Positions 35,932-45,627 of a DNA stretch of 64,000 bases are shown piece after piece; the stretch's first letter is position 1, and every line of letters begins with the position of its first letter. This DNA is from Micrococcus sp. (GTDB lineage Bacteria; Actinomycetota; Actinomycetes; Actinomycetales; Micrococcaceae). Location of the stretch: positions 1-64,000 of the forward strand of contig JASBVO010000011.1 of assembly GCA_029961105.1 (NCBI GenBank), in the 5' to 3' direction. The translations under genes were made by a program, and so were the position numbers. The notes beneath the pieces were generated by a model that made no database searches, was not told where the DNA came from, and saw only the letters and a list, made by a program, of their open reading frames with translations.

Positions 35932-38114
35932 CCACCACCCCCGACTCCCCCGTCCTGGCCTCCACCACCGACTCGCGTCCCGACCGGGGCACCGGCCCGG
36001 ACGCCGTGCTCCCCGGTGACACCGCCCCGCCCACGCCGGCGGCGGACCTGGTGGAGGGAACGGTCCCGGCCTCCAGTGCCATCTCCCCCGCCGAGCCCGG
36101 GGGCCTGGACATGGACGTGATCCAGGAGCTGCTCCTCGGCCGCTGGGCCGCGGAACGTCGCCAGGCCCGTGAGAACGCCAAGGACCCCCGGCTGCACAAG
36201 GTCGAGGGACTCCCCATGGCCGAGCACCGCGAGCGGGTGCTCCAGCAGCTGGGCCTGCTCGTGGAGGCGCGAGCCGTGCAGAAGGCCTTCCCCGCGCACC
36301 TGGGCGGCGAGGACAACCACGGCGGGAACATCGCCGCGTTCATCGAGCTCGGCAGCGCCGATCCGTCCCTGCAGATCAAGGCCGGCGTGCAGTGGGGCCT
36401 GTTCGGCTCCGCCATCCTGCACCTGGGCACCAGCGACCACCACGAGAAGTGGCTGCCCGACGTGATCAGCCTGAAGCTGCCCGGCGCGTTCGCCATGACG
36501 GAGATCGGCCACGGCTCGGACGTCGCGTCCCTGGCCACGACCGCCACCTACGTCCCCGAGACCGACGAGTTCGAGGTGCACACCCCGTTCAAGGCCGCCT
36601 GGAAGGACTACCTGGGCAATGCTGCCCTGCACGGGCGGGCCGCCGTCGTCTTCGCACAGCTCATCACCCGCGGCGTGAACCACGGCGTGCACGCCTTCTT
36701 CGTCCCGATCCGGGACGAGTCCGGCGCGTTCCTGCCGGGCGTGGGCGGTGAGGACGACGGGCTCAAGGGCGGGCTGAACGGCATCGACAACGGCCGGCTG
36801 CACTTCGACCGCGTCCGCATCCCGCGCACCAACCTGCTGAACCGGTACGGCTCGGTGGCTGCGGACGGCACCTACTCCTCGGACATCAGCTCCCCCGGGC
36901 GGCGGTTCTTCACCATGATCGGCACCCTCGTCCAGGGCCGGGTCTCCCTGGCGCTGTCCGGTGCGGCCGCCTCGGCCCTGGCCCTGAAGGGCGCCATCAC
37001 CTACGGCAACCAGCGGCGGCAGTTCAACGCGACCTCGGACACCCACGAAGAGGTCCTGATGGACTACCAGCTGCACCACCGGCGGCTGATCGACCGGCTG
37101 GCCCGCACCTACGCGGACGCATTCGCCGGCAACGAACTGCTGGAGAAGTTCCACTCCGTGTTCTCCGGGGAGTCCGACACCGACGACGACCGCCAGGAGC
37201 TCGAGACCCTGGCCGCCGCGATCAAGCCGCTGGCCACCTGGAACGCCCTGGACACCCTGCAGGAGGCGCGGGAGGCCTGCGGCGGGGCGGGTTTCATGGC
37301 GAAGAACCGGTTCGCCTCCCTGCGCGCGGACCTGGACATCTACGTGACGTTCGAGGGCGACAACAACGTCCTGCTCCAGCTGGTGGGCAAACGGCTGCTG
37401 GCGGACTACTCGAAGGAGCTGTCCGGATTCTCCGTGGGGGCGCTGTCGAGGTTCGTCGTGGCCCACGCCACCGAGGCGGTCGTCCACCGGTCCGGGCTGC
37501 GGCGCATGGTCCAGTCGGTACAGGACGCCGGGTCGGAGCGCAAGAGCGCCAACTGGTTCAAGGAGACCGCGGTCCAGCGCGCCCTATTGGAGGACCGCGT
37601 GCGCACCAAGACCGGCGCGGTGGCCCAGGCCCTGCTCCCGGTGGCCAGGAAGTCTCGCGCCGAGCAGGCCGCCACCTTCAACCGTCACCAGACCGAGCTC
37701 ATCGACGCCGCACGCAACCACGCCGAGCTGCTCGAGTGGGAGGCGTTCACCCGTGCCGTGGGCCGCGTGGAGGACGACCACACCCGGCAGGTGCTCACCT
37801 GGCTGCGGGACCTGTTCGCCCTCAGGGTCATCGAGGACGACCTGGGCTGGTTCCTGGAGAATGGCAGGATCTCGCCCCAGCGCGCCAAGACCCTGCGGCA
37901 GTACATCAACCGCCTGGCCTACCGGCTGCGGCCGCATGCCCAGGACCTCGTGGACGCCTGGGGCTATGCACCGGAGCACGTGCGGATGGACGTGGCCACC
38001 GGCGAGGAGGCGCGACGCCAGAACGAGGCGGCCGAGTACTACCGCACACAGCGGGCCAGCCCGGAGGCGCCCGTGCCGGAGAAGTCCCTGCCGAAGACGT
38101 CTGGGCGCCGCTGA
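35928..38114 (+). CDS. Acyl-CoA oxidase-like acyl-CoA dehydrogenase family enzyme
   Basis: 728 residues, much longer than ordinary acyl-CoA dehydrogenases. The central part follows peroxisomal-type acyl-CoA oxidases: FAMTEIGHGSDVASLATTA, a GVNHGVHAFFVPIRD segment, NGIDNGRLHFDRVRIPR, GRVSLALSGAA, CGGAGFMAKNR and VTFEGDNNVLLQLVGK with the catalytic Glu in FEGDN. A helical C-terminal domain of about 200 residues follows. It should introduce the 2,3-double bond of acyl-CoA. AGGAG precedes the ATG, and the start overlaps the TetR stop. In mycobacteria the equivalent position holds fadE5, so the enzyme type differs. Confidence 0.85.
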   Translation: MTTTPDSPVLASTTDSRPDRGTGPDAVLPGDTAPPTPAADLVEGTVPASSAISPAEPGGLDMDVIQELLLGRWAAERRQARENAKDPRLHKVEGLPMAEHRERVLQQLGLLVEARAVQKAFPAHLGGEDNHGGNIAAFIELGSADPSLQIKAGVQWGLFGSAILHLGTSDHHEKWLPDVISLKLPGAFAMTEIGHGSDVASLATTATYVPETDEFEVHTPFKAAWKDYLGNAALHGRAAVVFAQLITRGVNHGVHAFFVPIRDESGAFLPGVGGEDDGLKGGLNGIDNGRLHFDRVRIPRTNLLNRYGSVAADGTYSSDISSPGRRFFTMIGTLVQGRVSLALSGAAASALALKGAITYGNQRRQFNATSDTHEEVLMDYQLHHRRLIDRLARTYADAFAGNELLEKFHSVFSGESDTDDDRQELETLAAAIKPLATWNALDTLQEAREACGGAGFMAKNRFASLRADLDIYVTFEGDNNVLLQLVGKRLLADYSKELSGFSVGALSRFVVAHATEAVVHRSGLRRMVQSVQDAGSERKSANWFKETAVQRALLEDRVRTKTGAVAQALLPVARKSRAEQAATFNRHQTELIDAARNHAELLEWEAFTRAVGRVEDDHTRQVLTWLRDLFALRVIEDDLGWFLENGRISPQRAKTLRQYINRLAYRLRPHAQDLVDAWGYAPEHVRMDVATGEEARRQNEAAEYYRTQRASPEAPVPEKSLPKTSGRR

Positions 38115-38153
38115 CCGGAGGCCCCGGCACGGTGCCGTCCACGCGCGCCGGGG

Positions 38154-39002
38154 CTAGGCCAACTGGGTCATCTGCACCTCGACGGAGAGCCGTGAGCCCT
38201 GCCCACCGGAGACGATCCCCTTCAGCGGGGTGACGTCACGGTAGTCGCGGCCACGGCCCACGAGGACGTGGAGGTTGCCGGCCGGCTTGTTGTTCGTGGG
38301 GTCCCAGGTGTGCCAGGCGCCGTCCCACCATTCCAGCCAGGCGTGGGACTGACCGGCCACCTCGGTGCCCAGCTCGGCCGACGGCCTCGGGTGGATGTAC
38401 CCCGAGACGTAGCGTGCCGGGATGCCCAGCGCGCGCATCATCCCGGTTCCGATGTGGGCGAGGTCCTGGCACACGCCCATGCCGGCGGCCAGGGCCTCCT
38501 CGGCGCCGGAGGTCACGCCGGTGACCCCGGGCTGGTAGGACATGGTGCCGTCGAGCCATTCCAGCACGTTGAGCGCCGTCTGGTGCGGCCGCGGGGCGCG
38601 CAGGCTGCGGGCCCGCTCCCGCGCGTCGGCGCCGGGCTCGGACAGCCGGGTCTGCGGGAGGAAGTCGGAGAACTCGTGGACCGTCTCCGGCGACTCCATC
38701 CGGTCCCAGTCCGCCAGGTCCTCGTCCGCGAACCGCGGATCGGTGCGGTGCACCTCCACCGTGGCGGAGGCGAGGACCTCCAGGGTGTCGTGGGGGACGT
38801 GGACGTCGAAGGACGTCACCCGGGTCCCCCAGTAGTCGCGGTAGGTGGTGGCCACCGCCTGCCGCGGGGTGATGGCGATCGAGGACTCCAGGGTGATCTG
38901 CTGCGCGTCCGTCACCGGCGTCATCCTGGCCTCGTTGTACGAGGTCGTGGCCGGGCTGTTATACACGTAGCAGGTCCGGTGCGTGATGTGCAGGCGGCTC
39001 AT
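38154..39002 (-). CDS. Transglutaminase-like cysteine protease-fold protein
   Basis: 282 residues from ATG 39002, overlapping the alpha-E stop (ATGA). An N-terminal beta-sandwich region (HITHRTCYVYNSPATTSYNEARMTP, residues near 5-30) is followed by the transglutaminase core with Cys in GVCQDLAHI, His in GQSHAWLEWW and Asp in WDPTNN. The family is found with alpha-E and circularly permuted ATP-grasp proteins and is predicted to make or cleave isopeptide or peptide bonds; no biochemical role is established. Confidence 0.85.
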   Translation of the reverse strand: MSRLHITHRTCYVYNSPATTSYNEARMTPVTDAQQITLESSIAITPRQAVATTYRDYWGTRVTSFDVHVPHDTLEVLASATVEVHRTDPRFADEDLADWDRMESPETVHEFSDFLPQTRLSEPGADARERARSLRAPRPHQTALNVLEWLDGTMSYQPGVTGVTSGAEEALAAGMGVCQDLAHIGTGMMRALGIPARYVSGYIHPRPSAELGTEVAGQSHAWLEWWDGAWHTWDPTNNKPAGNLHVLVGRGRDYRDVTPLKGIVSGGQGSRLSVEVQMTQLA

Positions 39003-39922
39003 GACACCTCTCCCACCCAGGACAGTTCCTGACCCCGGGAAAAGTACTTGTTGGTGATGGCTTCGGAGGCGCGGGCACAGGACAGCTGGACCTGGTGCAG
39101 GAACAGCGGCAGCGAGGCGGCCAGTTGGTCCGGCGTCGAGTACTCCAGCGTGGAGCGCATCTCGCCCATGATGCGCCGGGCGTCGTCCATGAACCCGACA
39201 CGCTGGTAGGACGGGTCCAGGGACATCAGGCACTCCTCGGCGTCCTTCAGCGCGTGCAGCACGGACCGCGGGAAGAGCCGGTCCAGCAGCAGGAACTCTC
39301 CGGCGTGCTCCTCGCCCACGGTGGCCCGCTGGGTGCGCAGGAACGACTCGTAGGCCCCGGCGCACCGCAGCATGTTGACCCAGGACAGGCCGAGGGCCTC
39401 TGACTCGCGGGTCGCCAGCATGCGTGCGGTCATGTCCGCCCGTTCCAGGGACCGCCCCAGTTCCAGGAACAGCCAGGCCTCGTCGTGGCTCATCGTGGAG
39501 TCGGCGAGCCCGCGGATCATGGCCGTGCGCTCCAGCACCCAATGGCAGAAGCGGTAGGTGCCGACCACGTCGCGGCGGTGCTGGCCCAGGCCGTACCAGG
39601 TCGTGTTGAGCGCCTCCCAGAGCGAGGAGGACACCGTCTCCCGCGCGCGCCGGGCGTTCTCGCGCGCCGCTCCCAGGGAGCCGGCGACCGAATGGGTGCT
39701 CGTGCGGGTGTAGGCCAGGGTGTTGAGCAGCGAGCCCAGGGTGTACTCCTCCGGCTGCGGGACGCCCATGATGGTCAGCAATTCCCGCGTGACCGTCTCC
39801 TGCTCCTGGGCACCGGCCCCGTTGAGGCGCTCCAGGTGCACGTCGAGGATGCGGGCAGTGCCGTCGGCGCGCTCCACGTAGCGGCCGATCCAGAACAGCG
39901 ACTCGGCGATGCGGCTCAGCAT
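38999..39922 (-). CDS. Alpha-E domain protein (DUF403)
   Basis: 307 residues, all-helical. MLSRIAESLFWIGRYVERADGT is the family hallmark, and the EAWLFLELGRSLERADMTARM segment is also typical. Function unknown; comparative genomics groups it with an ATP-grasp ligase and a transglutaminase in a presumed peptide- or protein-modifying module. It overlaps the ATP-grasp gene by 7 bp and the transglutaminase gene by 4 bp, so the three are translationally linked. Confidence 0.88.
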   Translation of the reverse strand: MLSRIAESLFWIGRYVERADGTARILDVHLERLNGAGAQEQETVTRELLTIMGVPQPEEYTLGSLLNTLAYTRTSTHSVAGSLGAARENARRARETVSSSLWEALNTTWYGLGQHRRDVVGTYRFCHWVLERTAMIRGLADSTMSHDEAWLFLELGRSLERADMTARMLATRESEALGLSWVNMLRCAGAYESFLRTQRATVGEEHAGEFLLLDRLFPRSVLHALKDAEECLMSLDPSYQRVGFMDDARRIMGEMRSTLEYSTPDQLAASLPLFLHQVQLSCARASEAITNKYFSRGQELSWVGEVS

Positions 39923-41511
39923 GGTGTCCCTCCCTGTTGTTGCTGCTGCTCGGGCAGCAGTCCGATCTCCTCCAGGGGACTCTGGGACTGCTCCTCCGGC
40001 CAGTCGTCGCCGACCACGTGCACCTGCGGCTCCGGCTCCTCCGGGGCGGACGGGCGGGCCTCGGCACCGGCGCGGGCCATCACCCAGGTGTCCTTGGACC
40101 CGCCGCCCTGGGACGAGTTGACGATGAGCGATCCCTCCTTGAGCGCGACGCGGGTCAGGCCGCCGGGCAGGACCCAGACGTCGTCGCCGTCGTTGATGGC
40201 GAAGGGCCGCAGGTCCACGTGCCGGGGAGCGAAGTGACCGCCGGCCAGGGTCGGCACCGTGGAGAGCTGGAGCACCGGCTGCGCGATCCAGCCGCGGGGC
40301 TCGGCCAGTACCTTGCGGCGCAGTTCCTCGAGCTCCGCCGGCGAGGCGTCGGGCCCGATCACGAGCCCCTTGCCGCCGGAGCCGTCGACCGGCTTGACCA
40401 CGAGCTCGTCGAGGCGGTCCATGACCTCCTCGCGCGCCGCGGGCTCCTCCAGCCGGTAGGTGTCCACGTTGGGGACGATGGGGTCCTCGCCGAGGTAGTA
40501 CCGGGTCAGGTCCGGCATGTAGGTGTAGACCAGCTTGTCGTCGGCCACCCCGTTGCCCACCGCGTTGGCGATGGTGACGTTGCCGGCCCGGGCCGCGTTG
40601 ACGATCCCGGGCACGCCGAGGACGGAGTCGGACCGGAAGTGCAGGGGGTCGAGGAAGTCGTCGTCGATCCGCTTGTAGATCACGTCGACGCGCCGCTCAC
40701 CGTCCGTGGTGCGCATGTAGACCTTGTTGGCCCGCGTGACGAGGTCCCGGCCCTCCACCAGCTCCACGCCCATCATCCCGGCCAGCAGGGTGTGCTCGAA
40801 GTAGGCGGAGTTGTAGACGCCGGGGGTCAGCACGACGACGACGGGATCCTCGATCTCCGACGGTGCCGACTTGCGCAGCGCAGCCAGCAGGCGCCGCGGA
40901 TACTCCTCGACCGGGCGGACGTTGACCGAGCCGATGGCCTCCGGCAGGCCCTTGGACATCGCCCGCCGGTTCTCCAGCACGTACGAGACGCCCGAGGGCA
41001 CCCGGACGTTGTCCTCCAGGACGCGGAAGGTCCCCGAGGCATCGCGGACCACGTCGATGCCGGAGATGTGCACGCGGACCCCGCCGGCCGGGCGGAAGCC
41101 GTGGACCGCGCGGTGGAAGTGCGCGCTGGTGGTGATCAGCGACCGGGGCACCACCCCGTCGCGCACCACGGACATCGTGGAGTAGACGTCGTCCAGGAAT
41201 GCCTCCAGGACGCGCACGCGCTGGGCCACGCCCCGCTCCAGGACGTCCCAGTCACCGGCGGGGATCACCCGGGGGACGATGTCCAGCGGCCAGGCGCGCT
41301 CCTCCCCCGCGTAGTCGAAGGTGACGCCGCGGTCGAGGAACGTCCGGGCCATCGAGTCCGCCCGTGCGGTGACGTCGTCCAGGGACAGTTCCTCCAGGGC
41401 ACGCTCCACGGGACGGTAGTCCGTGCGCAGGGTGAACCCCGGGGCGAACATCTCGTCCCAGGCGTCGCTGCGCCCCAGCGCCTCGGCGTATCCGGCAAAC
41501 AGGTCTGACAT
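39916..41511 (-). CDS. Circularly permuted type-2 ATP-grasp protein
   Basis: 531 residues from ATG 41511 (family members begin MxDLFxGY; ATG 41523 is an alternative). Landmarks are SDAWDEMFAPG, VLEDNVRVPSGVSYVLENRR, VVLTPGVYNSAYFEHTLLAG, VVKPVDGSGGKGLVIGPDAS and PRHVDLRPFAIN. Such proteins are predicted ATP-dependent amide or peptide ligases. The extreme C-terminus has a run of five Gln. It heads the ATP-grasp/alpha-E/transglutaminase operon and diverges from the tandem GT2 gene. Confidence 0.87.
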   Translation of the reverse strand: MSDLFAGYAEALGRSDAWDEMFAPGFTLRTDYRPVERALEELSLDDVTARADSMARTFLDRGVTFDYAGEERAWPLDIVPRVIPAGDWDVLERGVAQRVRVLEAFLDDVYSTMSVVRDGVVPRSLITTSAHFHRAVHGFRPAGGVRVHISGIDVVRDASGTFRVLEDNVRVPSGVSYVLENRRAMSKGLPEAIGSVNVRPVEEYPRRLLAALRKSAPSEIEDPVVVVLTPGVYNSAYFEHTLLAGMMGVELVEGRDLVTRANKVYMRTTDGERRVDVIYKRIDDDFLDPLHFRSDSVLGVPGIVNAARAGNVTIANAVGNGVADDKLVYTYMPDLTRYYLGEDPIVPNVDTYRLEEPAAREEVMDRLDELVVKPVDGSGGKGLVIGPDASPAELEELRRKVLAEPRGWIAQPVLQLSTVPTLAGGHFAPRHVDLRPFAINDGDDVWVLPGGLTRVALKEGSLIVNSSQGGGSKDTWVMARAGAEARPSAPEEPEPQVHVVGDDWPEEQSQSPLEEIGLLPEQQQQQGGTPC

Positions 41512-41570
41512 GTCCACCAGCATTCCACGGTCCGCGGCCGTCGCCTCGCATTTCCGCCGGACCGTGGGTG

Positions 41571-41601
41571 TGGACGCTGCCCGGTGGGGATCCCCTAGGC
41601 T
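41571..41601 (+). promoter_or_regulatory. Putative promoter of the tandem GT2 gene
   Basis: TGGACG (41571-41576) and TAGGCT (41596-41601) with a 19-bp spacer, 38 nt before the ATG at 41640. A G-rich ribosome-binding site (AGGGGGA) precedes the start. It lies in the 128-bp gap to the divergent ATP-grasp gene. Confidence 0.4.
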
Positions 41602-41639
41602 CGGTGACGTCCGGACCACTCTCGATCAGGGGGACACTG

Positions 41640-43494
41640 ATGGTGACGACGGAGCTGACGGAGCAGACGCAGGGCGCGCCCGGCCGGCCGGGGGCCGGGC
41701 GGACCACGGTGGTGATCGCCACCCGCAACCGGCGGGAGGAGCTGCTGGCCACCCTCCACCACCACGAGGCGCCCGTGATCGTCGTCGACAACGCCTCGAC
41801 GGACGGCACCCCCGATGCGGTGGAGGCCGCCTTCCCCGCGGTGCGGGTGATCCGGCTCCGGCACAACCGGGGTGCGGTGGCCCGGACCATGGGTGCCCGC
41901 GCGGCCACGACCGACTACGTCGCCTTCGCCGACGACGACTCCTGGTGGGCCCCGGGGGCCCTGGCCGCGGCCGAGCGGGTGTTCGACGCCCATCCCGGCA
42001 TCGGCCTGCTGGCCGCCTCCATCGCCGTCGGTCCCGAGGACAGGCCGGACCCGATCAATGCCGTCCTGGCGGACTCCCCCCTGGGCCTGTCGCCGACGGG
42101 GGTCGGGCCACGGCTGCTGGGCTTCGTGGCCTGCGCCGCCGTCGTCCGCCGCACGGCGTTCCTGGCGGTGGGCGGGTTCGACACGGTGGTGCGCTTCCCC
42201 GGTGAGGAGGAGCGCCTGGCGCTGGACCTGGCGGACTCCGGCTGGGAACTGGTGCACGCCCCGGACCTGTGGGTCCATCACCACCCCTCGCAGCACCGCG
42301 AGCCGGGCGAGACGAGGCAACGCGACCTGGTGCGCAGCGCCCTGCTCACCGCCCTCATGCGACGGGACTGGGCCGACGTCGCGGGCCAGGTGCGCACGGC
42401 GTGGCGGGCCGGCGCGCGGGGGACGCAGTGCCCTGGCCCGGTCCCTGCCGCGGGTGCCGGCCGCCCTGGCGCACCGGCGCCCGGCGAGCGAACGCCTGGT
42501 CCGCGAGCTGGACCGCCTGAGCGGCGAGACCGCGGTGTCCCCGCCGCCGGCCGCTGCCGCCCCGTCCGCCCCGGGGCGGACGCCCGCTCCGGCCCACGAC
42601 CGGGTGTCGGTCGTGATGATCACCTACAACCGCTGTTCCGAGGCGCTGCAGGCGATCGACCGTGCCCTGGCCCTGCCTGAGCGCCCCGCGGTCTACGTGG
42701 TGGACAACGGGTCCAGCGACGGCACGGCCGAGGCCATCCGGGAGCGGTTCGGCGCGGATCCGCGACTGACGCTGATCGTCAGCCGGCAGAACCTCGGGGC
42801 GGTCGGGCGCAACGTCGCGGTGGACGTGGTGCCGACCGAGTTCGTGGCCTTCTGCGACGACGACACGTGGTGGGAGCCCGGGGCCCTGCAGGCCGCGGTG
42901 GAGGCACTGGCCGCCCACCCCCGGCTGGGCGTGGTGACGGCACGGATCCTCGTGGAGCCCGGCGCCCGGGAGGATCCCATCAACGCCGAGCTGCTGCACT
43001 CCCCGGTGCGGGGCCCGGACTGGCTGCCCGGACCGGCTCTCGGCAGCTTCCTGGCCGGGGCGTCCGTGATGCGCACCCAGGCCTTCCGCCAGGTGGGCGG
43101 TTTCAGCCGCCGACTGTGGCTGGGCGGCGAGGAGGAGCTGATGGCCGCGGACCTGGCCACGGCCGGGTGGGAGCTGTGCCACCTGCCCCACGTGGTGGTG
43201 CACCACCAGGCCTCGAAGGTCCGCGACCCGCACCTGAGGCGCCGGCACGGCCTGCGCAACACGCTGTGGTTCACGTGGCTGCGCCGGCCGTTGCCCGCCG
43301 CGGTGCGCCGCAGCTGGCAGGTGCTCTCCACCGCACCGCGCGACCGGGTCACCCTCGACGCCGTCGCCGACGCCCTGCGGGGCGCCGGCTGGGTCCTCCG
43401 GGAACGCCGCGTGCTGCCCGACCGCGTCGAGGAACGGTTCCTGGCCCTCGAGGAGTCCCAGCGCACCAGTGCCGCCCGCCAGTACGTCAGCTGA
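41640..43494 (+). pseudogene. Tandem double GT2 glycosyltransferase, frame broken near 42420
   Basis: Two GT2 domains in a row. Domain 1 (from ATG 41640) has VVIATRNRREELLATL, VVDNASTDGTPDAVEAAF and FADDDSWWAPGAL. Domain 2 (to stop 43494) has VVMITYNRCSEALQAID, VVDNGSSDGTAEAI and FCDDDTWWEPGAL. The halves are clearly related (both have a DPIN-A segment), suggesting an internal duplication. They are in different frames: the switch falls at the five-G run 42418-42422, and removing one G gives a continuous chain (ARGRSALARSLPRVP) of about 618 residues. As given, domain 1 runs on into nonsense ending at 42680. This is either a sequencing error or a real mutation. It converges on the heptose operon. 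Confidence 0.75.
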
Positions 43495-43523
43495 CGTCCA
43501 CGGCGGGCGGCGGCCGCGGCCGG

Positions 43524-44543
43524 TCAGCCCTGTCCGGACTCCACCAGGTCCTCCCGCTCCACGGCGGAGCGGAACCACTCGACCGTGCTGGCCAGTCCCT
43601 GCTGCCACGGCACCTCCGGCTCCCAGCCGAGCACCTCGCGGGCCAGGGTGGTGTCCGGACGGCGGACCTTGGGGTCATCGACCGGCCGGTCGATGAACTC
43701 GATGGGCGCCTCCGATCCCGTGGCGGCCAGCACGTCCCGGGCGATCTGCAGCACGGACAGCTCGTGCGGGTTGCCGATGTTCATCGGGCCGGACTGGTCA
43801 CTCCAGGCCAGGGCGAGGATCCCGCGCACCAGGTCCGAGACGAAGCACACGGACCGCGTCTGGGCGCCGTCACCGGTGACCGTCAGCGGTTCTCCGGCCA
43901 GTGCCTGGCGGATGAAGGTCGGGATGGCCCGCCCGTCCCGTGGCCGCATCCTCGGGCCGTAGGTGTTGAAGATCCGCACGATGGCGGTGTCGACGTCGTG
44001 CTGGCCGCGGTAGGCCACGGTCAGCGCCTCGGCGAAGCGCTTGGCCTCGTCGTACACGCCCCGCGGGCCCACCGGGTTGACATGGCCCCAGTAGTCCTCC
44101 GCCTGGGGGTGCACCTGCGGGTCCCCGTACACCTCCGAGGTGGAGGCCAGCACGAAACGGGCCCCCTTCTCCTTGGCCAGGCCGAGCGCGTGCAGGGTGC
44201 CGACCGAGCCGACCTTGAGGGTGTGGATCGGCAGGTTCAGGTAGTCGATCGGCGAGGCCGGCGAGGCGAAATGCAGGACCAGGTCCACGTCACCGGGGAC
44301 GTGGATGAAGTCGGTGACATCGCACTGGACCAGGCGGAAGCCGGGGTCGCCGATGAGGTGCTCGATGTTCACGGCCGTGCCGGTGAGGAAGTTGTCCAGG
44401 CAGACCACCTCGACCTCCCGGCGGCGCAGCTCGGTGCACAGGTGGCTGCCGAGGAAGCCCGCGCCGCCGGTGACCACGGCCCGGCGGATGTGCCGCCCGT
44501 TCCCGGCCGGGACGGGCTCGTTCTGGCGATTCTCAGGGTTCAC
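43524..44543 (-). CDS. NAD-dependent sugar epimerase/decarboxylase, UDP-xylose synthase-like
   Basis: 339 residues from GTG 44543 with AGGAAGGA 7 nt upstream; it overlaps the preceding GT9 gene by 11 bp. Extended [67 protein letters not shown] (catalytic YxxxK) and [17 protein letters not shown]. The [16 protein letters not shown] and NTYGPRM motifs are those of UDP-glucuronate decarboxylase, giving UDP-xylose. It does not look like the HldD heptose epimerase. Last gene of the minus-strand glycan operon. Confidence 0.85.
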   Translation of the reverse strand: MNPENRQNEPVPAGNGRHIRRAVVTGGAGFLGSHLCTELRRREVEVVCLDNFLTGTAVNIEHLIGDPGFRLVQCDVTDFIHVPGDVDLVLHFASPASPIDYLNLPIHTLKVGSVGTLHALGLAKEKGARFVLASTSEVYGDPQVHPQAEDYWGHVNPVGPRGVYDEAKRFAEALTVAYRGQHDVDTAIVRIFNTYGPRMRPRDGRAIPTFIRQALAGEPLTVTGDGAQTRSVCFVSDLVRGILALAWSDQSGPMNIGNPHELSVLQIARDVLAATGSEAPIEFIDRPVDDPKVRRPDTTLAREVLGWEPEVPWQQGLASTVEWFRSAVEREDLVESGQG

Positions 44544-45627
44544 GATGTGTCCTTCCTGACACGAGAGAGTTGTCCAGCTGGCGGCCGGCGGCCGCCAGTA
44601 CCTCGTCGACGGAGACCCGCCCCAGGAGCGGGTCGAGGCGGTCGGCATGCGGGTCACCCCAGGAGCCGGCCTCCGGATCGCCATGCCACAGCACCTCGTG
44701 CAGGTCGGGGTCGATGGCAGGCCCCCACCGAGCCGGTGGCACCGGGCCGAAGAGGACCACGGACGGAACGCACCAGCCCGTGGCCAGGTGGGCCACGCCG
44801 GTGTCCGCGCTGAGTACGAGGTCGGCGTCCCGCACCAGCGCGGAGAGACCGTCGAGGGTGTGGTGGCCGGTACGGTCCTCGACGCCGGCCAGGCCCCGGG
44901 CCACGGCACGGCCGAGTCCGGCCTCGGCGGCCGACCCGGTGACCAGGACGGCATGGCCGTCCGCGGCCAGCGCCGACGCGACCTGCCGCCACCGGTCGAC
45001 CGGCCAGTGCCGTGCGGCCGAGGCGGCGCCGGGATGCAGGACCACGGCTCCGGCGCCGGACCGCGCAGCGCGGTCCGCGTCGGCCTCGGCACGCGGTCGC
45101 AGGCGGAGGTCGGCGCGGGAGCAGTCTGCCCCGGCGTGCCGCACCAGCCGGCACCAGCGGTCGACCTCATGCTCGTCGGCACGCCAGGCCGGACCGTCGT
45201 GCCGAGCCTCGGGCGAGGCGAAGGCGATCAGGCGTTGTGGCCGTGCGGCCTGCAGCAGCCGGTGGCTGGCCGGGCCCCGCCCGTGCAGGTTCACGGCCGT
45301 CATCCCCGCAGGCACGGCGGGTAGGGACACCAGCCCCGCCAGGGGCAGCACCTCATCGACCACGCCGAGCGCGCGCAGCAGGTGGCCCGTCCCCGGCGGG
45401 CCGGCCAGGACGAGGCGCCGGTCCGGGGCGAGCCGCCGGAGACCCCGCAGCGCCGCGACCGCCGTCAGGGCGTCCCCGAGGCCCAGCGCCCGCAGCACCA
45501 GGACGTCGTCGGGCCGCAGCCCGGGCGCGTCCCCCGCGACCCCGGCCGGAGCCCGCGAGGGCCCTCCCGCGCGGCCCTCGGCCGCGAGCCAGACGGCCGT
45601 GTAGGGCTCGGGGGTGTCAGTGGGCAT
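44533..45627 (-). CDS. Glycosyltransferase family 9 (heptosyltransferase-like), copy A
   Basis: 364 residues from ATG 45627, overlapping the hldE stop by 11 bp. The GT9 pattern is clear: [20 protein letters not shown] at the N-terminus, [15 protein letters not shown] in the donor domain and [23 protein letters not shown]9 enzymes transfer ADP-activated heptoses in Gram-negative LPS. Here it sits next to hldE, so an ADP-heptose donor is likely (inference). No signal peptide, cytoplasmic face. Confidence 0.85.
   Translation of the reverse strand: MPTDTPEPYTAVWLAAEGRAGGPSRAPAGVAGDAPGLRPDDVLVLRALGLGDALTAVAALRGLRRLAPDRRLVLAGPPGTGHLLRALGVVDEVLPLAGLVSLPAVPAGMTAVNLHGRGPASHRLLQAARPQRLIAFASPEARHDGPAWRADEHEVDRWCRLVRHAGADCSRADLRLRPRAEADADRAARSGAGAVVLHPGAASAARHWPVDRWRQVASALAADGHAVLVTGSAAEAGLGRAVARGLAGVEDRTGHHTLDGLSALVRDADLVLSADTGVAHLATGWCVPSVVLFGPVPPARWGPAIDPDLHEVLWHGDPEAGSWGDPHADRLDPLLGRVSVDEVLAAAGRQLDNSLVSGRTHREP

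Noticed and set aside
43524-44543. Epimerase as HldD, the last step to ADP-L,D-heptose
   Set aside because: Its [16 protein letters not shown] and NTYGPRM motifs match UDP-glucuronate decarboxylases much better.
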